DNA of 64,000 bases from Gnetum montanum (lineage: Eukaryota > Streptophyta > Gnetopsida > Gnetales > Gnetaceae): assembly GCA_015680685.1 (NCBI GenBank), contig MNCI01035290.1, positions 1 to 64,000 on the forward strand, in the 5' to 3' direction. Below are positions 32,861 through 42,814 of the stretch, piece by piece. Under the pieces are notes generated by a model. That model did no database searches, was not told the origin of the DNA, and worked only from the letters and a program-made list of their open reading frames with translations. The position numbers and the translations under genes are program-made. Every line of letters begins with the position of its first letter. Position 1 is the first letter of the stretch.

Positions 32861-33174
32861 TTTGGCTTGTTAGTCTTTTCAATCTTGTCATTTCTTTGTT
32901 AGTTTGTTTTTTTGTTTTTTAGCTTATTTTGTTGTTTTTGGAATACGTGAAGATAAATGTAACATGATCATGGTGTAATATGTTATCATCCTATTGCCAT
33001 GTTAACACTCTTCATTACACCTAGTTATATATTTTGTTTTTCTTTTTTTTTTTGAGTTTATCTATGGATGTAAATGTAAACTGGAATCATAACTAGTAAA
33101 TATAAGATAAACAGAAATTGCAATTTGTGAAATGTAAATAATAATAATGTAGTAGGATTTTGGTAAATTGGTGG
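32861..33174. other. AT-rich gap after the antisense gene, element B
   Basis: T-rich runs after the TGA stop, parallel to 9,872-10,204 in element A. Nothing coding is seen. Confidence 0.5.
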
Positions 33175-33415
33175 TATACTATGCTCTAGTTTAAAGCCAT
33201 TTCGAGCTACACACATTAGTTTAAATTCATGATGGACTATTGCATCTTTGTCAAAGAAAAAGGGGATATTGTAGCTATTTTAGTAAATTTTAGAAAGGAA
33301 CCAGCCATTCTGACCATGGCTAGTTTAACGTCGTTGCAGACGTTTGGTAGTTTAATGTCATTTCGGATGCTCGGTAGTTTAACATCATTCCAAACGCTTA
33401 GTAGTTTGTCTTAGT
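33175..33415 (+). repeat. TAGTTTAA motif array, protease side, element B
   Basis: Five copies: TAGTTTAAAGCCATTTCGAG, TAGTTTAAATTCATGATGGA, TAGTTTAACGTCGTTGCAGA, TAGTTTAATGTCATTTCGGA and TAGTTTAACATCATTCCAAA. The fourth (33,348-33,367) is identical to 10,512-10,531 in element A. Confidence 0.85.
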
Positions 33416-33469
33416 TTTTAATCTATTTCTTTAGTTTTTACAATTTGTTGTGAAGGGTGGGATGTGTAG

Positions 33470-34260
33470 GCATGATTTTGCACTTGCCATCCCCCTCACT
33501 GGATACGTCAAAGGGTAGTTATAACCAAGGGAAATCCATGGGAATGGCACCTAGATCTGCATCTTCTGATGCCTCTTTTGTTTAAGGAAGGTCACAAGTT
33601 GGAGATTGGCCAATGTCTAAGGTTTCACTAGTGGTGTCTTGCTTAGGTTCAGAGAGTTCAACCTCTGACCCTTGGTTTGTTCCTACATGTGAGGAAGTAA
33701 GTGATGTTGCTACATACCCATGTATGATGATCTCATCACCCTTGTAATGTAGATCAATTTCTTGATGGATAGGTGAGGATACGACTTTTAGTTGAGCTAA
33801 CCAAGGACATTCCAGAATTATATTGAATCTTGGTATCTCATCAATGACTAAAAATTTGGTCAATGTGGGGAACTGGTCCCATGCTATGAAATCCAAGGTA
33901 ATAATGCCTTTTACCATGACACGGGAACCACTGAAAGATTTCAAGAAAGATGTTGTCATTTTCTGCATTTGCTCTAGGAGGCCTAGTTGTTCAATGACGG
34001 GAAAAGGTATTACATTTGTTGCTGCTCCGTCATCAACATGTACCCTATGTATCTTAAATTGGTTAGTTTGTATCATTATAAACATAGGGGAAGTAGTGAC
34101 TTCTCCTATTTTTTCATCTCGTTTAATGTTGTTGGCTTGAAATCTAAGATATGTGGTTCTCGATTCTTGATGTGGAGAAAACACAGTTTAGATGGATGGT
34201 TCATTTGCAGGAAGATCTTCACTAATAGGTATTGAAGTCAACATACACACTAGAGCTTCT
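33470..34260 (-). pseudogene. Aspartic protease, element B
   Basis: The frame 34,184-33,582 has the active-site strand FKIHRVHVDDGAATNVIPFP, the middle block VKGIITLDFIAWDQFPTLTK and the end FNIILECPWLAQLKVV, where the expected ILGRPWLA has become ILECPWLA. An HDEIIIHG-like acidic tail follows. The homologue in element A is 10,543-11,511. The frame starts after a stop, and upstream coding text (34,190-34,260) is shared with A. Confidence 0.85.
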
Positions 34261-35440
34261 CAATGTACCAAGGAGGTAATTACCAGGTCATATAGGCTTA
34301 GAGAGGTGTTCTTTTGTTTCAAGGCCTATGTAACCTGGGTCAGGGCACTGGCCAAGTCTTTGCTATTTGGAATTTTTTTGTCTGTTAAGACTTGATCCAA
34401 TTGACCCAACATTTTTATCTCTTACAGGAGAGTTTTTACATTATTGGATATAGCTGTTGAGCTTGGGACACTTGACACTCCTGAGTTCTTGTTTTGACAA
34501 CTTGTGCTAGGTTGATCAGTAATTGGAACCATAGGGATGACATTCAATGGTGTGGGTTCTGATGGTCCTAACTCATGACCATGAGGCTCTTTTGCCAAAC
34601 ATTCCCTAGTCAGTCTTTCAGCGAGGTGTTCTCGCAAGGGTCGTGGGGGAACTATTGGGGGTTGCACATCAAAGTGTTGCAGCACCCAGATTACAAATGG
34701 AGCAGGTCAAGTTTGCGATGGCACATTTTCTATTGCAACCACTGGGTGTACTTGGATAACGAATGGTTTTTGCAACATAGGAGGTTTTTGTGTGGAAAAA
34801 GGATCTTATCGAGGTGTTAGTGTAGATATAGTTTCAGCAGGCACATGAATCACAAAAGGCCTTTGTGGGATGTCTTGTTCATTGTCAATATGGATGGTGT
34901 TAATCACATAGGGTGCATCTTTGGTGTTAAGAGGGTCTTTGTAGACCCCCATAGATTGATTTTGAGGCCTTACTAGGTTGGATTCATCAAAGACTATCTC
35001 ACCTCTTTCAATCATACGTTGTATGTATTTTTTTAGGATAAAGCAGTAATTGGTTCTATGTCCACATTGCTAGTGATACTCACAAAATCTATCTAACCTG
35101 AAACCTCTTGGAACAGAGCGTTCATTAGTTGTTGCCAACGTTGGGTTTTTAACTAACTCATAGTATCAGTCATGTATTTGAGATGCTATAGGAGAAATAT
35201 GCTTATGTTGAATCATCCTAGCCTTTAGAAGTTGGTCTAGTAGTTGTGAAGGCTTCATGGGTAAGTGTGTGTATTGAGCAGGGTCTTTTTGTTTGAAGGT
35301 ATAAGTATGACTCATGTTAGCAGTTTGGGTAGAGGAGGGTTGAGGTGTAGGTGCAGGAGAAGTTCTTTCATGACTAATGGGGGTGGTGGTTTATTTCCCT
35401 TCTTTCCCTACATTGTTGGGTCAAAATGTCTCTGCCACTA
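34261..35440 (-). pseudogene. Gag C-terminal part with zinc knuckle, and linker to protease, element B
   Basis: Includes the knuckle-like FCEYH..CGHRTNYCFILKKY at about 35,020-35,100 (one stop inside), then IERGEIVFDESNLVRPQNQS and MGVYKDPLNTKDAPYVINTI (34,890-34,960). A proline-rich spacer with RPLREHLAERLTRECLAKEP (34,560-34,660) follows. Same order as in element A. Confidence 0.7.
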
Positions 35441-36092
35441 TTGCAACTATTTTTTTAGAGTTGTCTTTATCTTTCTTCGTATGTTGGATTTTGAAGGTTA
35501 AGTAAGCTGGGTCATGACTTGTCTGTGCTACCTCTTCTATATTTTTGATTTGGAAAAATGCCTGGCTTAAAGTACAAGCATTTAGATAATAGAATTTTGA
35601 CTTAATGAAATCATTCATGGCACTCTTGAGGATTGTAAGTAAATAAATTTCCAGGATAGGCTCGTGAAGTTCGTTAAGAGCAATGCTCCATCTTTGGATG
35701 AACTTTTGTACAGGCTCTAATGGTGCTTGTTTTATTTGGATTAGACTATCTAGCATGGCTTTAGATTTCAGGTTATACTTAAAACAGGTAACGAATTGAT
35801 GTAACAAATCCTCTAGAGAGGATATGGAGTTAAGCGATAAGGATCGGTACCAGTCTAAGGCTCTTCCAGTTAAGGACATGGAAAATACATGTAGGATTGC
35901 ATGAGGCCAGGCCTGAAGTAATATACACTCTAATCGGAATGTCACTAGGTGAGTGTTTGGATCTCCCTCCCCATTATACTTGGTCAACTGTAGTAATGAA
36001 ATTCCTTTTGGTAGAGTCAATGGTGGCACTAAAGAGCTTATCGGATCATCTTGATAAAAATCCATCACCTTGACTTCTTTAGTGTTTTCCAT
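35421..36092 (-). CDS. Gag capsid domain (best preserved frame), element B
   Basis: A 223-codon open frame. Features: VMDFYQDDPISSLVPPLTLP, LTKYNGEGDPNTHLVTFRLE, LQAWPHAILHVFSMSLTGRA followed by LDWYRSL, LLHQFVTCFKYNLKSKAMLD and LIQIKQAPLEPVQKFIQRWS. This is the retrotransposon gag pattern (Y.G..DP..HL..F, LTG.A..W, Q...E....F..RF). In the element it would form the capsid of the virus-like particle. It is the longest intact retroelement frame in the window, but it is flanked by stops in the same gag, so it is a fragment. Confidence 0.85.
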   Translation of the reverse strand: MENTKEVKVMDFYQDDPISSLVPPLTLPKGISLLQLTKYNGEGDPNTHLVTFRLECILLQAWPHAILHVFSMSLTGRALDWYRSLSLNSISSLEDLLHQFVTCFKYNLKSKAMLDSLIQIKQAPLEPVQKFIQRWSIALNELHEPILEIYLLTILKSAMNDFIKSKFYYLNACTLSQAFFQIKNIEEVAQTSHDPAYLTFKIQHTKKDKDNSKKIVAIVAETF

Positions 36093-37196
36093 TTTGAGGC
36101 ACTTTACCTCATCGATTAATTCTTACATCATTTTTCTAGCCTTTTACCCATTCTTGAGTACTAGGTGGACCAACTGGTTGGTTAGATTATGCATGGTGAT
36201 AGCTAGATTGTTGTGTGATTTGTGGGAAAGATGACTATAGGGTTATTGAACATTGTACTTGAGGGACATTCATGGATGGGGTTGTAATAGGCGGTATGCC
36301 ATAATGAGCCAGTTGATGTTGTTGAATGATAGGTGTGGGCCACTGCCCAGTTACAAGTTGTGAGGAAATACCTTGAACCTGTTGAGCTAAAGTAGTGAAG
36401 GACGTTCCTTGGATTTGCACTTGTGGTATGTAATGGATAGATGTAGAAGTGGGTATCACAGATGGCATCCCAATTATTTAGGGTTGGAAGGTTGCTCCCA
36501 TAGTAGCTTGAGAAGGGATTTGTTGGGATTGTCCTTATGAGAGGAAGGGTAAAGTGGTAATCGGGGGAATAGTAGGGATGGGCATAGTGAATTGGGTGTT
36601 GTTCGTAGGGAAAATAGGCATAAGGCTAGGTGCTTCCTGTTGAGAGACAGGTGTTGTGTGCTTGTAAATGCATGAAGAGAGATAGTCTCTCCCATGAAAG
36701 GGTGGAATAATGGGTTTGCATAAGTTTGAGGATTGAGAGTGTGGTACAAATCTCCATGTTTGGATTAAGCTACGAAGTCATCTTCCTCATCTCCATTTGG
36801 AGGCTCTATAGTGGGTTGTCTTAAGGTTTGATTCCTTGCCATGAGGAGCTGGGATATGAGTTCATGGTGGGATTCAAAGAGGGGAATCACGTCATATGCT
36901 AAAGGGATAAAGTTATGGACTCCCTTATAGATGATTTCATAATGTCATTTTTCTTCCAGTTCCATGTGATCAATGGGCAGGTTAGCTTGGATCTTTATGA
37001 AGATGAAGTTGTATTGTTCCGAGGTAAGAATTATATAGGTAGGGTCCTTGCCTTGTAACCTAAGTGACTGAAGAGTTGGCCCTTGATGGTTCATCTCTCT
37101 AATGGTGACTATGGGTTCAGTTGCAGTCACAGGATTTGATATTTCAACATTAAGGTTAGAAACAAGCAATGTTTCTTTGATTTGAGAAGATTCCAT
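36093..37196 (-). pseudogene. Gag N-terminal region, element B
   Basis: Broken minus-strand frames, rich in Gln, Pro, Thr and Ser (for example VQGISSQLVTGQWPTPIIQQ), matching 13,640-14,700 of element A in order. A start codon in a fair context lies at 37,196 (MESSQIKETLLVSN), just after the leader repeats end, and may be the gag start. Confidence 0.6.
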
Positions 37197-37835
37197 GTGT
37201 GCAAACTAGCTTGAGAAAGTTGGGCAATGTGTGCAACTTGGGGAAGCTGGGTGTATGCAAGCTAGATTGAGCAATCTAGATAGCATGTGCAGCTATGTAG
37301 CTTGGGTAAGCTGGGCGTATGCAAGCTAGCTTGAGCAAGCTGGGAAGCGTGTGTAGCTATGTAGCTTGGGCAAGCTGGACGTATGCAAGCTAGCCTGAGC
37401 AAGCTAGGAAACATGTGCTGCTATGTAGCATGTGCACTTCTATGAGGTAGGTACAACATAAAACATGTCTATGCTTAAAAATGTGGTGTGTGCACGCTAG
37501 GATCAAAGGCTCAATGTGTGTACATTGAGGATAAGGCCCAACGTCAAAAGATAGGGCACAGCGTCGAAAGACAAGGCAAAATGTCTGAAGACGAGGCATA
37601 GTTTCTATAGGTAGAACACACTGTCTAGGGTAGAAGGTAACATCTAGAAGTAAAGGATAGCATGTGGACACTGAAGAGGGTGTGGCGTATTAACACTAAA
37701 GAGAGTGCAGCGTATGGATACTAGACAATAGGCAGCGTATGGATGCTAGGCCATGGGCAACTAGCAAATGCTGGATGTTGGACGTTGGATAATGGGGAAA
37801 GTGACGGTGTGTGTATGGAATGTAAATAGAGGTTT
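37197..37835 (-). repeat. Leader tandem repeats between primer-binding site and gag, element B
   Basis: Two repeat families. A 60-65 bp unit around AAGCTAGCTTGAGCAAGCTG and GGAAGCGTGTGTAGCTATGT (37,200-37,430) is palindrome-rich because of AGCTTGNNCAAGCT. A shorter AAGA.AAGGCA.AATGTC-like unit with GCGTATGGATACTAG words follows (37,540-37,790). Parallel in position to 14,750-15,298 of element A but different in sequence. Confidence 0.7.
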
Positions 37836-37855
37836 AGGCCCTCCTTCTAGTGCCA
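37836..37855 (-). other. Primer-binding site, element B
   Basis: TGGCACTAGAAGGAGGG on the minus strand, five bases (GAAAT) after the 5' LTR end GTACA. It matches element A except for a few bases. Confidence 0.78.
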
Positions 37856-37860
37856 ATTTC

Positions 37861-39989
37861 TGTACTGTCCATAATCATCGGTGTAAGGCTAGAGGAAAAT
37901 GAATGTCGGAAGATATCTGGAGAGATACAGATGACCTTGCCTTTGTGCAAGGGTAAGGTAGAAAAAGAAAGGTAGAGTACCTTGGATGGTCTACATACAA
38001 ATCAACCAAGGACTTCCCTGAATGTACACTAATGACCTACACTAGGGTTATCACCTAAAAATTTAAAAATAGAGAACGTAATGTAACAAACCTTAAATGT
38101 GCAATATAGCGTGCAAAAGTAAATAAAATGTATGCAAAAACATGTAATGAAATGGAACAATGTAAAAAATGAACTAGAATAGCACCATGCAAGGTAAATA
38201 ACAAATAATGTTGTATTAATTAATAGGATGTGCATTGGTTAAAATGTTGTTGCATTGCAAGTTGAACGTTAAGCTCCGATGTGTGGTGTTTAGAGGCGCT
38301 AGGAATCATGTGTGTTTGGGCTCAGGATTGCTAGTTTTCCTTTTTCCAATTTTTTGCCAAACTTGTTTATGTTAATGAATAGGATATTTATACATTTCAC
38401 TAGGCTCAAGAATAGGATTTGTGAATGAGGTCAATGGATGTGAGATCCGTGAAAAATGGATTGCGTGATAGGTGTGCTAGGCAGACTACATGTTTTAGTC
38501 TAGATGCACTGTATCATACAACGTAAGCTGGCTTACACTCATGGAAGTAGCATAAGAGCTTGAAAAGCTCATAGATGATGAAGCTTACAATGAAAATCTA
38601 CAATGAATTCCAAGAGGGATTGACTTTGGCTCACTTGAACTTTTAGATTTGTGACTTGATTGCTGCAAGATGTCGATCCGAAGGGTTTCATGGCTGGTTG
38701 AGGTGGTTTTGTTGTGCTAGAGTCTCTAGCATGAGTGGATGTGTTGTCAGCATGTGTTAATTTGGTCTTTAGCAATTTGTGGTCATGTTGCACTCATGCC
38801 CAACGTGACTTCCAGCATGTGTCCAACGTCAGCATCTCCAACATCAGTGTCTAATGTTCTATAGCATCTAGCGTGTGTACGCTACACTCATGCCCAACAT
38901 GACCTTCAGCGTGAGTAATATTTATGACACTTTTGACACTAGTTTTGGATTTTTGAAGCTTGGATTTTGGAAGTGTCACTGTTGCCTAACCTTGAGGACG
39001 TCCTGTGTGTTTAATTTAAGCCTGTTTGTGCTTGGATTTTGGTCATTTTATCAGCTCACACTGGGCTCACGCTATCAACGTGACCTCAACATGATCCTAG
39101 TGTGACCTATGCATGACCAATTTGAAGTGACTCATTTTGAGCTGATTTTTTACCTCTGATTCCTATTCTTTGAAGTGAAACTTTTGCCTGCTCTCTAGGA
39201 TGACCTAGATGCTAAATTTGAGTCTACCTTTGTGTTGATTTAACCCACTTTTGACAAGTCATGTTGGGCTCATGTTGTCAATGTGACCTCAGCGTGACCA
39301 AGTCAAAAATTTGTGTTTCATGCCCAAATTTTGATTTGCTAGAGCCTGTGAACAAGTAGAACTAGTTCCTATCCTTGGGGGTTGAGTTTATGTTGAAAAT
39401 TGTGCTTGGAAATGCTTGATTTAACCTATTTTTGTTTGGTCACACTAGGCTCATGCTCCAACATGACCACAACGTGACCCCAGTGTGACCTGGGTGTAAG
39501 TAGTGAAAATGGTGCATTTTCAAGCCTAAAATTAAGATTATGAGGGCTAGGACTTGGAGTAATCATTAGAGGACCTCGAGGGAAGTCTACGTGCTTAAAT
39601 TAAAAGATTTTGGACTTGGTTTCAAGGCTCTGAAAGTTGGTCAAGCTATACTCATGTTGTACTCATGTTGGGCAGTGTGACCTCAGCGTGAGTAGCAAGA
39701 TTTGTGCGATTCTAACTTGAAATCTTAGGTTCTGGATGCTAAAACTTGGAGTAGTCATCAATAGGCCCTGAGGGGGCCTTTCCCATTCAAATTAGAATCA
39801 TTTTGACCTAATTTGGAAGCTGTCAGGGTTGGTCACATTAAGGGCAAGCTAGCTTGACTGCATGCACAAGCCAGCTTGAGCAAGCTAGACGTGAGTCCCA
39901 TGCCTTAGTCAAGCTTTGCCTCTTGAATGTCAAAAGAGCTTGAGTCATTCCTATTTCAAAGTGTTAAGCTAAAATTTTTTGGTGTTTCA
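37861..39989 (-). repeat. 5' LTR of element B
   Basis: Starts TGAAACACC (upper end) and ends GTACA (lower end) on the minus strand, 2,129 bp, collinear with the 3' LTR. Many mismatches to its partner, mostly transitions, indicate an old insertion. TATA box at 38,385-38,392. U3 (38,700-39,720) is rich in AGCGTGA, CTCATGCT and GACCTCAGCGTGACC words. Confidence 0.92.
38385..38392 (-). promoter_or_regulatory. TATA box in 5' LTR of element B
   Basis: TATAAATA on the minus strand, at the same place as the box in the 3' LTR. It is oriented to transcribe gag-pol. Confidence 0.6.
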
Positions 39990-39994
39990 CTAAC
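39990..39994 (+). repeat. Target-site duplication of element B, right copy
   Basis: CTAAC, identical to 20,146-20,150. The sequence continues into the rest of repeat copy 2. Confidence 0.9.
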
Positions 39995-40414
39995 CAAGAA
40001 CAAAAAAATCTGAAAATGGTTAGAATCCAAAGAATAGTGAAAGACGCTATCAGGGAAGGCTCTGCAATTCCAAGGCAGTAAGATAGAGAGAAATTTTTTT
40101 AGAGCTTAAATTTTTTGAAGTGATATCATGCATCATGGAAAATAATGGGAAGGCTGAGAGAAATATTGTAGAAATTGTAAAATAGAAAAATTGTTAGATA
40201 GAAAGTAATAAAAAGCTCAAAGCATTGCACAACATTTGTTGTGACACAAAATGTTTTCGGGAACTTGCACCCATCATCAGTGTGTTTAGGCAATGCAGCT
40301 AGGTAGACAAAGTTGCAAAGGGAAGGGAATGAGCATGATAGTACATGTATAAATAGGGTTCCAAATTCTAAAATTAGAAACTCCCACTCATTAAAATTAG
40401 AGCTAAAATTTTTT
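39995..40414. repeat. Rest of copy 2 and truncated copy 3 of the 865-bp repeat
   Basis: CAAGAACAAAAAAATCTGAA and GGTTAGAATCCAAAGAATAG continue copy 2 after the element. Copy 3 starts at about 40,095 and stops after some 310 bp, at an AAATTTTTTAGAGCTT that leads directly into 26S (TTGGAAAGAAGACCC). Confidence 0.85.
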
Positions 40415-41430
40415 AGAGCTTGGAAAGAAGACCCTATTGATCTTGACTCTAGTTTTACTTTGTGAAATGACTTAAGAGGTGTAGATTAAGTGGGAGTTGC
40501 TCATGGCGCAAGTGAAATACCACTACTTTTAATGTTATTTTACTTACTTTTTTGGTTGGGAATGGGACACGACCCTCACTTTTGGACCCAAGATGCACCT
40601 CGGTGCATCGATCCATGCAGAAGATAGATTCAAGTAGGGATTTTGGCTAGGGTAGAACATTTGTTAAAATATAATGCAAGTGTCCTAAGATGAACTCAAT
40701 GAGAATAGAAATCTCATGTGGAATAGAAGGCTAAAAGATCATTTGATTTTGATTTTTAGTACAAATAAAAATCATGAAAGTGTGGCCTATTGATCCTTTA
40801 GATATTCAGAATTTGAAGCTAGAGGTATCAAAAAAGTTACCATAGGGATAACTAGCTTTTGGAAGCCAAGCGTTCATAGTGGCATTTCTTTTTGATCATT
40901 CGATGTTGGCTCTTCCTATCATTGTGAAGTACAATTCACCAAGTGTTGGATTGTTCACCCACTAATAGGGAATGTGAGCTAGGATTAGACCATCATGAGA
41001 TAGGTTATATTTAACCTACAGATGATGCACACTATGATAGTAATTCAACTTAGTATGAGAGGAATTGTTGATTCACACAATTGGTCATCGTGTTTGGTTG
41101 AAAGGCTAGTGACGTGAAGCTACTATATGTTGGATTATGACTGAACACCTCTAAGTTAGAATCCATGCTAGAGGTGGAACCTCTTTTCTTATTAGTTGCT
41201 ACATCACCCATGGTAGGGGTAGCTTTGTTGCTACCATTGGCATGTGTTGATGGTACCCCCTAGTCTTGCTTACATGGTGGGGCACTGGGGATCATGCAGT
41301 TTCATTTCGAGTAGTCAAAAAGAAGAATCCTTTGTAGATGATGTAAATACATGATGGGGTATTGTAAGTGTCATAGTGGCCTTGTTGCCATGATCCACTA
41401 AGATTCAGCACCTTATTGTTGAGATTCATG
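40415..41430 (+). rRNA. 26S rRNA pseudogene, 3' part
   Basis: Continues 26S from GGAAAGAAGACCCTATTGAT. Landmarks: AGTGAAATACCACTACTTTT, the peptidyl-transferase segment GTTACCATAGGGATAACT (40,836-40,853), the sarcin-ricin loop AGTATGAGAGGA (41,052-41,063, one C to T in the universal AGTACGAGAGGA), TTATGACTGAACACCTCTAA and the plant-specific end GGCCTTGTTGCCATGATCCA (about 41,380). A small segment around the upstream junction is missing (CAGAATCAGCGG of the canonical gene). Mutated functional centres show that this copy is a pseudogene. Confidence 0.93.
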
Positions 41431-41880
41431 ATCATAGTATCCCCCCTCATCCTCTTCTTTAGGCCATCTCTTTTGATTTTTCTCTGTAGACACTTGGCCC
41501 CGTTCCATCCCACCGAAACCATCATCTCATGGGGGTTGACAGATAGGGGTCATGAATTTTTTTGAGAGATGGGTGTCTCCCCCTTCCTAGGCACATGTAT
41601 CATTACACACACACACACACACACATGCATACATGGTCCCCTTCTTCTAGGTCAAATCTTGGTTGGTAGCCTTGGAGTCTAAATATGTTTTTTAATGTCA
41701 TGATCAAGAACCTCACCTCGGTGGGCAACTTTTCTCATTTACATTATTGGAAAGGAATGTCCCCTACCTTTGAGGTTGCATGGAGTGGGAGACCACAACT
41801 AATAGATATTCTTTCCATAAAACACTCTTGATGACCATGAGGTTCCCACTTTTGACTATGACTGATTCAATGAAGCTCTT
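41431..41880 (+). other. Start of the intergenic spacer
   Basis: A pyrimidine-rich stretch (CCCCCCTCATCCTCTTCTTT, about 41,440) right after the 26S end is where plant Pol I transcripts end or are processed, so it may be a terminator relic. A (CA)n run lies at about 41,604-41,626. The remainder is non-repetitive, with no coding potential. Confidence 0.5.
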
Positions 41881-42814
41881 AAGTGTTGACCAAGAAAAGA
41901 CCCTATGGAGCCAAAGGGTCAACCCAATAGACCCTTATGGACAATAGCTTGCCTAATGCATCCTTGGGTCCTACTAAAGGAAAAACAGACCCTTTAGACC
42001 AACCAAGTGTTGGCCACATGGATCCTCAGGATCAAGGTTTGGCCCAACGGACCCTTGGGACCGTTTGTAGGGAAAACGGACCATTGAGACCATATGCTAC
42101 CCAAAAAGAACCTCAAGGAAAAATGGTTGACCCAATGGACCCTCCAAACAAAGTGTTGGCCACATGGATCCTCGGTACCAAGTGTTGACACAATGGACCC
42201 TTGAGGCCAAGTGTAGGCAAAATAAACCCTTGGGAACAAGGGTTGGCCCACTGGACCCTCGGGACTAAGTGTTGGTGCAATGGATCCTTGGGATCAACCA
42301 TTCATCAAACAACCCCTTGGAACCAACTGCTCAACTGACAGATTCTCAGGACTAGCTATAGGCAAAAAAAAAATCCTTAGGACCAACCAAGTGTTGGCCA
42401 CATGGTCACTTGTGACCAAGTTTCAGCCCAATAGACCCTTGAGACCAAGTGGTGGTCAAACAAGCCAAGGGTTGGCCCAACAGATCCTCAGGAGCAATTA
42501 TATGAAAAACAACCCCTTAGGACCAAATATTGGCCCAATGGACCCTCAAGATCAACTTTTGGCCAAACTCACCATCAAGACCAACTATATAGGCAAAACA
42601 AACCCTCAGGACTAAGTATTGGTGAAACGGACCCTCGGGTCCAAGTGTTGGCCAAACAAATCCTTGGGATAAAATGTTGGAAAAATAGACCCTTGGGACC
42701 AAGTGTTGGCCAAATGGACCCTCACAACCAAGTGTTTTCCAAATGGACCCTCTCGACCAATTTTAGGGAAAAAAGCCCTCGGGACTGATGGTTGGCCCAA
42801 TAGACCCTCGGGAC
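41881..42814 (+). repeat. 29-31 bp tandem repeat array in the spacer
   Basis: About 30 diverged units of GACCAAGTGTTGGCCAAA followed by TGGACCCTCGG. The core TTGGCC(A/C)AA is self-complementary. Open frames here on both strands are repeat by-products. Confidence 0.85.

Larger units (their letters stand above)
20151..39989 (-). mobile_element. Element B: complete Tat-lineage Ty3/gypsy retrotransposon with antisense gene
   Basis: A 19,839-bp element with two LTRs (37,861-39,989 and 20,151-22,235), TSD CTAAC, primer-binding site and polypurine-like tract. Minus-strand order: gag with zinc knuckle, protease, TAGTTTAA array, opposite-strand eight-exon gene, array, RT, Ty3 RNase H, second RNase H, integrase, 3' non-coding zone. 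Size, dual RNase H and a large non-coding block between protease and RT recall Ogre-type elements, in which an intron sits there. The LTRs differ at many sites and all enzymes are broken, so the insertion is old. It lies inside copy 2 of the 865-bp repeat, so it is younger than that array. Confidence 0.93.
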
